Assembly: GCA_030407085.1 (NCBI GenBank)
Contig: CM059583.1
Location: forward strand, 44,515,001-44,579,000
Source of the DNA: Trichopria drosophilae
Lineage: Eukaryota; Arthropoda; Insecta; Hymenoptera; Diapriidae
Direction of reading: 5' to 3'
Length of the DNA: 64,000 nucleotides
Of this stretch, positions 34,010 through 46,752 are shown piece after piece. The notes below the pieces were generated by a model. The model searched no databases. It saw nothing but the letters and a program-made list of their open reading frames with translations, and had not been told where the DNA came from. The first letter of the stretch is position 1. Each line of letters starts with the position of its first letter. The position numbers and the translations under genes were made by a program.

Positions 34010-34432
34010 ATGGCCGGAGTCAGAGGGAGGATACGAAGTTCACAATCTCAATCGACGACTCGTCAATCACCAACAAAGAAATCACGGAACAACAGATCAC
34101 AAAATACGACAACAACCTCTTCTAATTCTACGAGACTTTCGACTACAAATTCTGGAAATGCTCGACCGACCCGTTCATCACGGAGAACCAATATTGGAGA
34201 AATTGATAACCAACACATCCAAACTGTCAATCAGAGAGAATCAGCTATCAACATTGATGAGGTGAATTATGTCTCTTCGTCGACTCAACAACGACCTCTG
34301 AGAAGAACGATGCAGGAAAATCAACCAATCTACTCTGTTGAGGCATTTGCTACGACCAACGATAATCAACGACAACGAGAACAACATAACGGTATGAACT
34401 TGAATCTTGAAACCGCAAGTCGCGAAGATTAA
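34010..34432 (+). CDS. Small basic frame inside the LTR element, unit 3
   Basis: Same 140-residue frame as in unit 1. Confidence 0.4.
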   Translation: MAGVRGRIRSSQSQSTTRQSPTKKSRNNRSQNTTTTSSNSTRLSTTNSGNARPTRSSRRTNIGEIDNQHIQTVNQRESAINIDEVNYVSSSTQQRPLRRTMQENQPIYSVEAFATTNDNQRQREQHNGMNLNLETASRED

Positions 34433-34718
34433 ATAAATTTGATTCATTTGCAACGCGAGAGATCAGTTCGATTTGTTCAAAATAATTCGGATTCGTGTTA
34501 TCCACGTTTCGTGAAATAGTAATCACACCTTTTAAATTTAAATGTTTATTCCTTTGTTTGTTCCTTCGTGAAAAACATATACGTTGTACTAGTTTTTGTT
34601 TTCGTGTTAGTTTTGAGAGATCAGATTCAATTTTGACATTGAGAGAAAAGAACATTTTTTAACCTCCATTGCCAATACAAACATTTGGTCAAAATAAAAG
34701 TTCATTTTCGATTTGCTG

Positions 34719-35374
34719 TGTTACGTACCAGTCCTGAAAAGGACTTGTAGTAACAATAAAGTATGAAATACACTGAAGTTTAGGTTTGAACTATTTATTT
34801 ATACAGTATGTTACGTGGGTCGTACATAAGAATATATTCGAATCGATGGTGGTAGGTTTCGCGGAACCGTTTAAGTCGCGGTCTTAGTCCGAGATTTTAG
34901 TGGACTTTGTCACGGATGGAAAATGACTGACTGGCCTATGGATTTCATCGACCAGGTAACCTCGGGAAAACGATAAGATTTCCCGAAGGTACGTGGCTGT
35001 AGCTCGTGATGGGCCGCTGGATTCGAAGGGAGCCTGATAAGACTTTCGTAAGAAGTCTGATAAAGCTCTCGTGTTTCGAGAGCGGATGTGTATTCAGATA
35101 TCGTCTATACGTTTGATGCGTCGCTGTCGAAAGATAGCGGTGCATCGAACTACATCGATTAAATATTTAATTAGGCGTTGATCGCCGAAAATATATTCAC
35201 GTGATGTTCCGAGTGTCGTAAGCGGAAATCCTCCAACAGCCCATCTCGGTATCTAAGGCTGAAGTTTACGGAGATCGTTGTTTGTCCGGAACAACCATGA
35301 TTACATTAAAATATAATAATCTACGTGCGCGGTGCCATAAGATATTAGAAGATGGCGCAGCCGCGTACGTAACA
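34719..35374. mobile_element. Solo LTR nested in the right LTR, unit 3
   Basis: Same termini and GCTG duplication (34715-34718 and 35375-35378). Confidence 0.88.
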
Positions 35375-36032
35375 GCTGACCAAACAAGTGTGTTATTTCG
35401 TCTCATTTACAGGCATTGCTTAAATGATTAACAATAACATTAAGATATAATCTTAAATTACCATTACAGGAAGAGTATTTGGTTTATCAATAATTGGAAA
35501 TATCTAAATTAGTATGAGAAAAAAATATGGACCGAAATGAAATATAATACAGCCCAACACAATTCTTTCGCCCTATGAGTACAGTCCAGAAACCAAATAT
35601 GACTACCACAATAGCCAATTAGCGCTAGTTTTTTTAAGATATTGGAGGTCAAATGGTAAACAATTCGATTCTAGGCATTTTTGAGCATCTAACATTAAAA
35701 AAGTATGCTCATACAAATCATATTACTACATACAATACTTTTTGATAATTCATTATTGCATTGCGCAAGCCCACTGACATTTTGGCGCTTTTATGGATAA
35801 ATATAAAAATATAAATTTATATATGATTATATATGAACGTATATTATTATATACAATCATATACTCCTGTATCCAATTATATACAATTATATACAGTCTT
35901 AGATAATGCATACAATCTGGTAGTATCATATACAATATTATAGAGACAAATTTTGAATATACTTTTATACCCTCCTGTATAATTTCTATATAAGTAAAAT
36001 GCTATTTTACACATTTTATACTTTTTTGCACG

Positions 36033-36149
36033 CCCGTGCGTAAAGTTCGTGCGTAAAGTGCCTTTTTCCGCGTGTAAAGTACTCCAGTAGCGCATACGTG
36101 TGCGTAAAGTAAAGACTGTGCGTAAAGTGAAACTAGGGCGTAAAGTAAA
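36033..36149. repeat. Cluster of TGCGTAAAGT motifs, unit 3
   Basis: Same motif cluster as in unit 1. Confidence 0.6.
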
Positions 36150-37104
36150 AGCAGTGATGCCAATTTAGAGGGATTTGGGAGATGGTGATAGAACGTCTAC
36201 CTGCTGTAATGCTTGTGTAAGCATCTCCCACTATCGTACAAAATCCCCTCAAACTGATAACACTGAACCCTCCCGCCCCAAACGCACCAATCCTACACGG
36301 TGCCACGAGCGTAAATATATTCTATGAAACAACAAATTATTCACATTATTTTCATTTGAAAAATAACCCCCGTCATTCCAGTTAACGTACATATAATTTT
36401 TTTCAATTCCTGGAACATAAATAGATGTTACTTCGTAAATTAACTTACACTATCATAAACAATAACAAAAGAAGCAATAATATGTCTTTGTAAATAAATA
36501 TAATAATGACGATAGAGACAAAAATTAAAAACATAATGTAGGAGCAGGTTTAGTTTAAATATATACAAAATGGCAATCCACATATTATCATTATGAATAA
36601 TATATTGTTAAATCCCCCTCTCATTCCTAAGTTCAAGCAAACAAATTACAAAAATTTTTATTTTTAATTCCGTTCCAATATTTTTATTTACCGTTCCGAA
36701 CTTTACCCACCGACGTTCAAAAAATAGGATATGCAACACGTGCGTAAGGTTTACGCATTCGCACGATGGCGCAATGTACTCGTGCCTGGCTCCGCCGGCC
36801 ACTCATACGCGCCATCGCGCCTCATGCGTAAAGCCCAACTTTACGCACTTGATGCATAATATACTATTTTCTGGCATTTTTGCCACAAACTTGCAACATA
36901 ATAGTACATTACGATACGAGTGCGCTAAGTAGGTGATTTGCGCGCGAGCGCAGTTCTCGCCAGAGTGCAGCGAGGATGACAAGAGCGCGAGTGAATGAGG
37001 AAACGGTGTGTGCGAGATCGCTAATAAGAAAAAAGGCGGCGCTATACACAGTTACGAATAATCACCCTCACAATAAACGGCATAACTAAGTCGAACAGAT
37101 TCGA

Positions 37105-37276
37105 CTAAACATACTCCTCCCATTGAGAGCGATGCAACCAAAATAAATCGAATGATGGATGTTCATCATCCACGGTACACTGATTAACTTCGCAAATCGG
37201 CAGTGGACATAATGGAGTTATGTTGTGCTTGTAGACGCCTTGTGCTGTCTTCACTGTGACAACTCGTACCACGCCG
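37105..37276 (-). pseudogene. BEL/Pao pol C-terminal fragment, unit 3
   Basis: Same fragment as in unit 1. Confidence 0.7.
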
Positions 37277-39708
37277 CACGGTGTGGAAAACTGAAAAATA
37301 TGGCTGTGAATCGTAAATCTCAAGATCGCGTCAAAATATCATGATAAATCAAAATGGAAATGAAAGCTTATACCCTACAGATTACAAAAAAAGTATAGGC
37401 AAAGCGTTACGAAGTAAGTAAGTAAGTACTAACTCAACTTAAAAAATGCCGGCAAAATCGTAATATATTAAACGTGATTTAGACCTTCCAAGAAAGAATT
37501 TTTCACGAAGACAAAATCACTACAATCACTACTCGGGGGGTTTTTAGGTTCGCTGAATACGAATCCGATCTCAGTTTTGAAAAATTCGAAATGGCGGATC
37601 CAAAATGGCGGACAAAAATGTTAAAATTCTCGCAAAAATCACGACGATCGCTACTCGGGGGGTTTTGGGGCTCGCTGAATACGAATCCGATCTCAGTTTC
37701 GTAAAATTCAAAATGGCGGATCCGAAATGGAGGCCAAAAATTTAAAAATTCTCGCAAAAATCATGACGACCACTACTCGGGGGTCTTTGAATCTCTGAAT
37801 ACGAATATCGTGTCAGTGTTTCAAAATTAAAAATGGCGGATGCAATATGGCGGACGAAAATTTCATAAATCTACGACAACCTCTACTAAAAAAATAATTA
37901 TTCAAAACTTCTGGAAAGGCTAATTGTGAAAGAGAGTTCGAATTAATGTTGGCCAAACCTCAAAATGTTTAGTGTCCTTAAATTTTTTGCTTGAGGATCG
38001 GACTTTTATACAATTAAAAAAGACATTTTAGAAATTTTATTCATTTATTCATTCTAGCAACGTAGAGCTAGGCTTAGCTTAATATATAACTAAAAAGAAT
38101 AACAAATATATATATATAAATAATAAAAAAAAAACATAAGAAAATGAAGTATTAACTGTACATAATAATGTATGTATTTTAAACAAAAGAAAAATAATAA
38201 TAATGCTAACGCAAAAGTGCAGATAATTTTTCTTTATAAACGATTCTCGTACAAATATTCGTAAAAAATTTATCATTGTTCATTTATTTTTAATCGAATA
38301 TTAATAAGAATATTAATAAGTACACTTTCTTCTTTAGGCAAGGAAGGGCCTCAGTTGCTCAGGAATTTCGTCACTAATTGGTTTTAGTCGCTCGTTAAAC
38401 AAAAGTAGTGATATTTTTAGCGTGTGAAATTCCAACATCGGCAGACAACAATGTTTCAATTCTTGAAGTGGCTTTGACTTGTGCTAAAAGAAAGATATGG
38501 GATGCCATGTCACAGATGTACGTGTAGATATCTATCGTATGAATCCGACGATTTTTTACAACTTATTTTGAACAAATGAAGACTTTCCCCATTATATTGA
38601 AAATATGATGTAACAAATTATGTCAATAATTTAAAAAGTCAACTTATCCTATTTTGCAGATGACAGATACCCAGAAATTAGGCGTTCAATCAAATAAATT
38701 TTCGTACTTTTAACACTAACGGGATAAATCGATTATTCAAAATTCGACTCTCGTTCAAGTGATTCTATTCACTTTATAGGACCTTATAAAAAATATCAAA
38801 GAAAATAATTGAGAATTGACCGAAATAAGTCAAAATCGTCTATTTTCGAAAAAGATCGGTCAATAGAAAATTGATTTTTTTGGTGTTTTTTCGGAGGTGT
38901 ACAGTCAACAGGATCAATTGTACAGGAGATGAATTTTGAAATATCGATTCAATCATTTTTAATGTAGCTTTTTTAGCGCAAGTTAGTAAAAACTAACGAT
39001 TTAACAATTTTCATGAATATTTCACCTTTTCTTCTGAAATAATGACACTGGCAATGGACAATTTTGAAGCGATTCCCTTAAAAAACGGCCTCCCCAGTAA
39101 AAACTAAAAACATCTTATTATCTTGTAGGAATAGATTACCCAACAAGCATGTTCTAGAAATACAGCCTCCAAAAGAGAGAATGAAATTGTAATACCCACA
39201 TAAGAATAATCAGTTACAATATAAGCCGTTGAGAAGTTGTAATACTTTGGAGGTTCACATAATATTCATATGTTTATATAGGATACGGTTTTTCGAGCTC
39301 TACTTATTGTACAATTGTATTTTCGGGACGTTTTAAAGAATGACTTTTTTTGTCGTAGCAAAATGCGATTTTGCATCCCAGTTTGTGTTTGCGCACCCCG
39401 GGTGCAAAATTTTACTCTCTTGTTGCGAAAAAATTAACTCATTAACTAAAATTATCGTTAATGGTACGATATTAAGTCTCGTCACTTAAATAATTAATTT
39501 CGTCTGAATACATTATTGTCGGAAATATATTTTACACAAATATACTTAATGTAATTTTTTATAATTGAATCTTCCAGTTCTGCATATTATAAACTATTTT
39601 GATAATTTGATTTTACATTCCTAGTTATAGACCTGGAGTAAGACTCTGTTAGATATTTCGTTGCAGTGCAACGAGACGAAAAAAATTTCTTAACCGCTAG
39701 TATTTGAA

Positions 39709-40166
39709 CTATATTGTAAATTAACTTGGTAAGATGGTTCTTCGAATGAATATATATACAAAGGAATAAATACGTGTATGTATTGTGAGCTTGAATGTAA
39801 GCTACTATGTACACTTAAAAATTATGATAAAACCAAAAAAAGATGTTTATTGTTACCTCTGAATTTATTGACTATTTTAGATGTTATATTAGCAAAAAAA
39901 TTTTAATTACACTTAAAAAATTCAGATTCCCTCGAGTAGCAATCAGAATTTTTTAAGTATAATTAAATTTTTTTTTTTGATAATATAACATTTAAAATAG
40001 TCAATCAATTCAGAGGTAACAATAAACATCATTTTTTTGTTTTATCATAATTTTTAAGTGTATATAGTAGCTTACATTCAAACTCACAATACATACACGT
40101 ATTTATTCCTTTGAATATATATTCATTCGAAGAACCGTCTTGCCAAGTTAATTTACTATATAAGTC
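39709..40166. repeat. Nested 450-bp hairpin, unit 3
   Basis: Same palindrome as unit 1 at 17655-18112. Confidence 0.85.
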
Positions 40167-40484
40167 TCTGTATTCAGAAATTTTAGATGTCACGTTTGAA
40201 TCTGGTAACAACCTGATATCAATTATAAAAAAACTCAAAAAGTTGGAGCCAATATGGCGAACAGAAATATTAAAATTCTCTTATGGGTTACTGGCTTGGA
40301 ATCCGTTCTCAGTTTTGTAGAACTGAAAATGGACAAAATTCAACTTTTATTCGGCCATATTGGGTTGGGCATTTTTGATTTTTAAAAATTGACAACGGTT
40401 TAGTACTAAGCCAACCCAAGAACATCCAGGTAATGGTTGCCATGGCCTTTGGAATAATTGTAACCACTATTTTAGAGTTAAAGA

Positions 40485-41168
40485 AACTGAGATCGGATTC
40501 GTATTCAGCGAACCAAAAACCTCCCCAAGTAGTGATCGTCATGATTTTTGCGAGAATTTCGAAATTTTTGGCCGCCATTTTGGATCCGCCATTTTGAATT
40601 TTATGAAACTGAGATCGGATTCGTATTCAGCGAGCCACAAAAACCCCCGAGTAGTGATCGTCATGATTTTTGCGAGAATTGTGACATTTTTGGCCGCCAT
40701 TTTGGATCCGCCATTTTGAATTTTATGAAACTGAGATCGGATTCGTATTCAGCGAGCCCCAAAAACCCCCAAGTAGTGATCGTCATGATTTTTGCGAGAG
40801 TTTTCAAATTTTTGTCCTTCATTTTGGATCCGCCATTTTGAATTTAAAGAAACTGAGATCGGATTCGTATTCAGCGAGCCCCAAAACCCCCCGAGTAGCG
40901 ATCGTCGTGATTTTTGCGAGAATTTTAAAATTTTTGTCCGACATTTTGGATCCGCCATTTTGAATTTTTTAAAACTGAGATCGGATTCGTATTCAGCGAG
41001 CCCCAAACCCCCCAACCCCCCCCTCCGAGTAGTGATCGTCATGATTTTTGAGAGAATTTTGAAATTTCTGTCCGCCATTTTGGATCCGCCATTTTGAATT
41101 TTTAAAACCTGAGGTCGGATTCGTATTCAGCGGCCCCAAAAACCCCCAAGTAGTGATTGTAGTGATTT
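40485..41168. repeat. 122-bp subrepeat array, right arm, unit 3 (6 copies)
   Basis: Six copies. The poly-C run is broken by AA (CCCCCCAACCC near 41008-41020). The final copy follows unit 1, the second follows unit 2. Confidence 0.93.
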
Positions 41169-41391
41169 TGTCTTCGTGAAAAATTCTTTCTTGGAAGGTT
41201 TAAATCACGTTTAATATATTACGATTTTGCCGGCATTTTTTAAGTTGAGTTAGTACTTACTTACTTACTTCGTAACGCTTTGCCTATACTTTTTTTGTAA
41301 TCTGTAGGGTATAAGCTTTCATTTCCATTTTGATTTATCATGATATCTTGACGCGATCTTGACATTTACGATTCACAGCCATATTTTTCAG

Positions 41392-41677
41392 TTTTCCACA
41401 CCGTGCGCCGCTATGTACAATTCCGGGACTCGAATCCTGGAGTTTCTGCTAGAGTGGTGCCCAAATCTAAATTCCATCGATGAGGATGGTAACACACCAC
41501 TGCACTTGGCAGTCATACTAAAACATGATGAGGCTGGAAAATTGCTGCTAGAACATGGCAGCAATACGACGCTAGTGAATATCAACGGAGACACTCCAGA
41601 GGACATCGCCAAGAGAGTGATGTTAGATGAACAACGTCCCATTACAAATTCCAGTACAATGTCCACCACTATTAAGA
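41392..41677 (+). CDS. Ankyrin-repeat exon, unit 3
   Basis: Same exon, with the donor at 41678. One TA fewer downstream opens the read-through frame to 41820, but that extension is intronic sequence. Confidence 0.65.
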
Positions 41678-41815
41678 GTGAGTATATATCAGTAATCATA
41701 TACATATACATGTTACGTCCTCTCGAACTATTCTTATTTTTAATATATTGCCGCAAATGCATATGTCCTTGTTTACTTATCTTATACTTATATACCTTAG
41801 TCTTTTTTGAGCAAA

Positions 41816-41820
<5 letters not shown>

Positions 41821-41849
<29 letters not shown>

Positions 41850-42213
41850 TTTTTTTTTTTTTTATTAATTGATTAACGGGCGGAATCGCCCTTTTTACTA
41901 AATTGTTGCCTTATTATTTTACTATATGATTTTGCGAGAGCTGCAGATCGACTTAGACAGATGGCGCCATACTTCACATTTGTGTATGAAATGTAGGGCT
42001 GCAGAAACCTACACCAAGTACAGCGGCGGTCATGAGTCGATTTCCGCCAGATAAACAATACTTTCAAAACGTAAACACAAACAACGTGGCTCGTCTTACC
42101 AACAGCGAGCTGCTGCTTGGAAACAAAATCGAAAAATTGTTCACCCGACGGGGATCGAACTCACGACCTACGACTTCGTAGTCCAGTGCGTTAACCGCCT
42201 GAGCCACGAAGCC
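41821..42213 (-). mobile_element. tRNA-derived SINE, unit 3
   Basis: Same SINE as unit 1, with its own tail length. Confidence 0.85.
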
Positions 42214-42981
42214 GATTTTTAATAAAATTCGCAATTATACAATTTTATTGTGCCTCTAAATTTAAACCTTCAAATAAATTAATAGACGGATGAAACAACT
42301 TAACCATAAAATTCCATTTAACTTAGCCCTGACCGATGATGACATTACTAGCATCTAAGGGAAGTCGCGGTCTATGCAACTAACTCTCGAGTCAGTCGCA
42401 GCCTAACGTTCTCAAAAATTTACTCGCTAGAAACTGAGGTCATCCTCTCTTTTTCCAATCCGCCCTTTCTCTTTTTTCCATCTCAGAGACTGAACGACGC
42501 GTATAATATTATATAAAATCTAATAATATAATATAATGTATTACGCGGCGTATCCCTAAATTCGTGTTCGTTAGCCGGATCCCAGTGAAATGCTTAATTG
42601 CGACGACTAAAAGGGGCAAATTAAAATTAAAATTATATTATATGTACCTCAATAATATGAGATGCGACGTAATATACATATACAAAAAAAATTTTAAACA
42701 CGCCTTGTTTCATATTTGTTATCAAATTATCATTATTTAACAACAAATATGAAACAATGACAGTCCTAAGCCTGTATAAAGTGTGAAGGGAATTTTTTCT
42801 TGATGATAGAATTTCGAAAAAATTTTGTATGAATATTTTTCAAGGAATATGAATGTTGATGTATTAAATGCGCCTTATGCTGGTGTAATTATTAAATAAT
42901 TTTATATTATTAAATGGCGAATTTTTAAGATTATGCTTTTTTTAAATCCCTACGCGTCCCCTGTCAGCCCGGGTCGACCGA

Positions 42982-43066
42982 AAACTTTCGGTCGATTGTC
43001 GGTCGATTTTAGGTCGATTTTAGATGGATTTTTAGTCGATTTTCAGTCGATTTTCAGTCGACTTTT
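42982..43066. repeat. Short tandem array of GTCGATTTT units, unit 3
   Basis: Same array as unit 1. Confidence 0.8.
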
Positions 43067-43457
43067 ACGAAGCTGACAGATTAATGCATGTTGAATAGGT
43101 AAATATTAGGTCGATTTAGTAAAAGTCGACTAAAAATCGGTATTCAGTCAATTGTCAGTCAATTCTGTGTCAACTCCCTGCACAAGTTGACGGATTTTCG
43201 TCATTCCGACTTTTCACGTAAATCTAAAATTTTCGACCTGTAAGTCAAATTATGTCTTTATTTAAGTAATTTTGACTTCAAAGTAGAGGACGTTGAAGTC
43301 GAAATGTTGACCAATATAGCAAATGCGGTATGTCGAATGTGTTCCTAACCTATGTAAACAAATAAAAGTACACTGTAAAAAAGTGGATGAAATTTTACTA
43401 CGTGTCACGTTAGAAATAAATTGATTCACGGGCACTGAGGGGAAAATCATAGATCTA

Positions 43458-44145
43458 CAGTATGTAAGAGAGTTACTTCTATCGTAAGATGGGTCCCCAT
43501 GCGGTGGCAGCACTGAATGCGAACAACTCAAGTTACATGGAGTGGAGACTAGCGCATACCTCTAACCATGCAGAAAACGTGGTCATTTCTAACCTCAAAT
43601 GCAATTAACTTCTGCACTTTCGGTACACCAGTGCACCTTTATAAGCATCTCCTCCTTGCTACTGTATTCGCAACAGATTGATACCGTGAGAGTAGCAGAC
43701 TCATGCGTTTGTACTACCGATGTAAGGTTGTGCGATTTGTACTATAATACGTACATATGATCATTCCGTAGAGAAATAAATGTTTAAGATGTAACTTATT
43801 TACTTAAAATAAAAAATTACAATAGTAGTAATGAAATGTACCAATTTAAAGTTTAGTGCTGTTATGTTTTTTAATTTGTTTAAACTCGATTAAGTTTTTA
43901 TAAATCTCCGATCTGAAAGAAAAAAGATGTTTTCTTCATCCCCCAACCGAAAGTATGTGTTTCCCGGCTCGATTTGGCTCCGGGAAGAACGGCTTTTGTG
44001 GCCGCCGCGACGACCAATCACGAGGCAGCGACGGTCACGTGACATCACTTGCGATTTCATCCCTGCTTGATTTTACAAGCGCACAGTTTGACCGACCATT
44101 TTATATTATTTCCGTGCAAATAATTGTCAACCGTACAAAACGAAA
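43458..44145. other. Unassigned sequence and 5' region of the recombinase gene
   Basis: No gene is recognised between the tandem block and the recombinase start. A relatively GC-rich patch at 43955-44045, just upstream of the ATG at 44146, may be the promoter or 5' UTR of the recombinase. I see no element terminus. Confidence 0.4.
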
Positions 44146-46372
44146 ATGTGTGAATCCTCATCTAATAGTTCAGCAGACGAGGAAGAAATTATGACCAATT
44201 TCGACGAAGCGGCAAAAATAATTTTAAATAGCGAAATACTACCAAAGAAGTCGTCCGAAAGATACTTGATAGTGTATAACACTTATAAAAAGTGGCAAGA
44301 AGAACATAAAGCAGAATTATCACAATCACATGAAACCAATTTAATTGTGTATTTTAATAGTCTAAAGGGAAAATTAAAGCCACCGACTCTATGGTATGGA
44401 GTGTATACAGCATGCTACGAACAACTTTAAGTTCAAAAGATAATATCAATATCACAAATTTTTTTAATTTAAAAAGCATTATTAAAAATAATGCCAAGGG
44501 TTATAGACTAAAAAAAGCTTTTCCCCTCAGATGGGATCATATCGTTAAGTTTTTGACAGAAGCGCCAGATGTTACGCATTTATGTATGAAGGTAATTATT
44601 TACGTATTCGTGTTTTAATTAATATCCTACTTTTTATACGTTGATTTCTTGCATTACTTTTTAATAGTTGCAGGTCATACTAATGTTTGGGGTTTGTGGT
44701 GCACTTCGTTGTGACGAAATCACCAATATGAAAGTTAAAGATGTTGAAGACTTGGGTGATAAGTTCCTCGTAACTATCCAGTGTAATAAGAATGATTATC
44801 CTGGCCAATTCATAATCGGAAATCTTTTTTACAACAAAGTAAAAGAATATATTTTATTAAGACCAACTGGCGAATTCAGCGACAGATTTTTTGTACAGTA
44901 CCACGATGGTAAATGCACTCGTCAAGCAATTGGTAGGCATAAAATCGGCGAAGTGCCAGAACGTATTGCTTCCTTTTTGAAGGTAGAAAATGCACAAAGA
45001 TACACTGGACACTGCTTTCGTCGAACAGCTGCAACACTTCTTTCAGAATCTGGCGCAAATATGCAAATGATAAAGCAATTAGGGAGATGGCGTTCAGACA
45101 TTATAGCCCAAGGCTACATAGAAAATTCTATGCACAATAGACAAATGATTTATGAAAGTATTACACGTAGAAGTACCGCAGTACAACAACACATCGAACC
45201 TCAACCATCGACAAGTAGAGTACAAAACATTACACATTGAGTCAGTTGAAAGTAATTACAATTTGAATTGGTCGGATTTTACTGAAGACATCAGTATTGA
45301 CGATTGTGTTCCCAAGCATGATTTAATTTCAAGTAAGTATAAAAAATACTAATCTATTAAGAAAACTCGTACTAAAATCGATGAAATCTATGCCACTTTT
45401 CACTTATAAACAAATTTTTTTCAGGTGAAATTGAACAAAATAGCTCCACTACAACAAGCAAAATCACACCATCAATTAATAAAACCAATTCTTCATTTGC
45501 TCCTGACGCTAGATCATTTTTTAAAAACCCACAGATAAAAGCCAATCTTCAAAATAAATTAATTGCCAATAATGATCCTGATCCCGAGCTTAATGTAACT
45601 CCAGGTAAATATAAAAGTACTAACCTAAAAGTAATATTGGAGATTTAATATTTTACATGAAATTAATTCAATTAAACGTTGGAAAGTTATAGTTTCATCC
45701 TCTCGTGTCAGTTGAAATTAAAACAATTCAAATCATCGTTGATGTTTCGTTGCGAATTGTGACCATCTTCAGAACTGGTGACACACACCATGAAACTATT
45801 CTTATTATGAGACCATTTTCAAATAAATTATGTATATATGAATGTATTATACATAATTTGTAAATGCGTCTTATAATATGAATAGTTTCATGTTGTATGT
45901 TATCAATTCTGAAGATGGTCACAATTCACACCGATACGTCCACAACAATTTGAATTGTTTCAATTTCAACCGACACGAGAGGATCGAACTATAACTTTAT
46001 ATTGTTTTCACTAATCTAAAAAAACACTCATACTAAAGTCGATAAAACCTTACAAGTTTTCATTTAATAAACAAAATTTTTTTTTCAGGTGAAATTGAAC
46101 GAAATAGTTTTCCTACAGCAAACAGTAAGAAAATAATTACACCCAATGACAGACAATTATTCTTGAAAAAACCACCGGTGAAAATCGATTTCCTAAATCG
46201 TTCAAATGCTCAGCCATCTTCGTCCAATAAAAGAAACGATCTCGAAGATTCAAATAAAAATGATATGAATTCTACTCCAAATAAACATATGAGATTTGAA
46301 AATTGTTCTTTTAACAATTGCGTTTTTAACGTTACACTTTGTAAATGTAATAAAGAAAATAATGATGTATGA
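44146..46372 (+). pseudogene. Crypton-like tyrosine recombinase, four exons, frameshifted
   Basis: Exon 1 (44146-44591) encodes an N-terminal helical domain (SSERYLIVYNTYKKWQEEHK). Exon 2 (44674 to about 45332) encodes the tyrosine recombinase core: the first Arg in GALRCDEI, HCFRR for the His-x-x-Arg motif, GRW, and the presumed nucleophile Tyr in IAQGYIENS. Exons 3 (45425-45604) and 4 (46089-46372) encode a Ser/Asn-rich tail ending FENCSFNNCVFN. Introns have GT-AG ends, and phases agree. Crypton enzymes cut and join DNA through the Tyr; the elements lack terminal inverted repeats, as here. A TATGG duplicated at 44391-44400 shifts exon 1, and the frame also breaks near 45235. All catalytic positions remain. 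A domesticated gene of Crypton origin is an alternative, but the breaks favour a dead copy. Confidence 0.75.
45683..45998. mobile_element. Palindromic MITE inside the recombinase intron
   Basis: The left end AAAGTTATAGTTTCATCC and the right end GGATCGAACTATAACTTT are inverted, and the arms (CCTCTCGTGTC, GTTGAAATT, TGAAGATGGTCACAATT) match for about 150 bp. There is no coding capacity. A target duplication is not obvious, so the family cannot be assigned. It lies between recombinase exons 3 and 4. Confidence 0.75.
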
Positions 46373-46675
46373 CAATATAAACAATGTATCCACAAACTTA
46401 TTTCATGTTATTGTGTATTAACAATTTGTTAGATTCCTACCATTCCTACTCGATTGTATTCTTATTTCCTAACCTGCAATATCATGTTAACTTACATCAC
46501 ATACCGAGTAAGTTTGAGAGAACGGCCCATAGGGGCTAAAACCATATATCAGCTGTGGGGCTCCTGATTGGTCCATTCCATTGCAACATCGCATGCCATT
46601 GGTTATCACAAAAGCATACGATTAAGAAAGATTGCTACCGCAATGTAGTACACATGCATGTACATACATATTACA

Positions 46676-46752
46676 TACACCCAAGGGCAATGATTTGCGG
46701 TGACAAAGACAGAAACGGGGAATCCCACCGCGAATCATTGCCGTTGGGTGTA
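46676..46752. repeat. 27-bp imperfect palindrome with 23-bp spacer
   Basis: The left arm 46676-46702 starts TACACCCAAGGGCAATGATT and is matched at 25 of 27 positions by the reverse complement of 46726-46752. It could form a strong stem-loop in RNA. Role unknown. Confidence 0.8.

Larger units (their letters stand above)
33640..35411 (+). mobile_element. Small non-autonomous LTR element, unit 3
   Basis: Same as units 1 and 2: left LTR 33640-33896, right LTR from 34496 with a nested solo LTR. Confidence 0.7.
37277..41405. mobile_element. 4.1-kb foldback element, unit 3
   Basis: Same ends and CGCCG duplication (37272-37276 and 41406-41410). It is 3 bp longer than the other copies, from changes in the poly-C part of the last subrepeat. 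Confidence 0.85.
32430..43457. repeat. 11-kb tandem block, unit 3 (11,028 bp)
   Basis: Third head-to-tail copy. It ends in GATCTA at 43457 and then leaves the repeat (CAGTATGTAAG). It shares the left-array G/T run with unit 1 but the GAATTGTGACATTTT subrepeat with unit 2, a mosaic pattern. It also lacks one TA in the TATATA after the ankyrin donor. Confidence 0.95.

Noticed and set aside
10376..43457. Rolling-circle or Helitron amplification of the block
   Set aside because: No Helitron ends (TC...CTRR with hairpin), Rep/helicase gene or AT target was seen at the block borders.
43955..44194. Short plus-strand frame before the recombinase
   Set aside because: It overlaps the recombinase start in another frame and has no recognisable domain; it is more likely 5' UTR.
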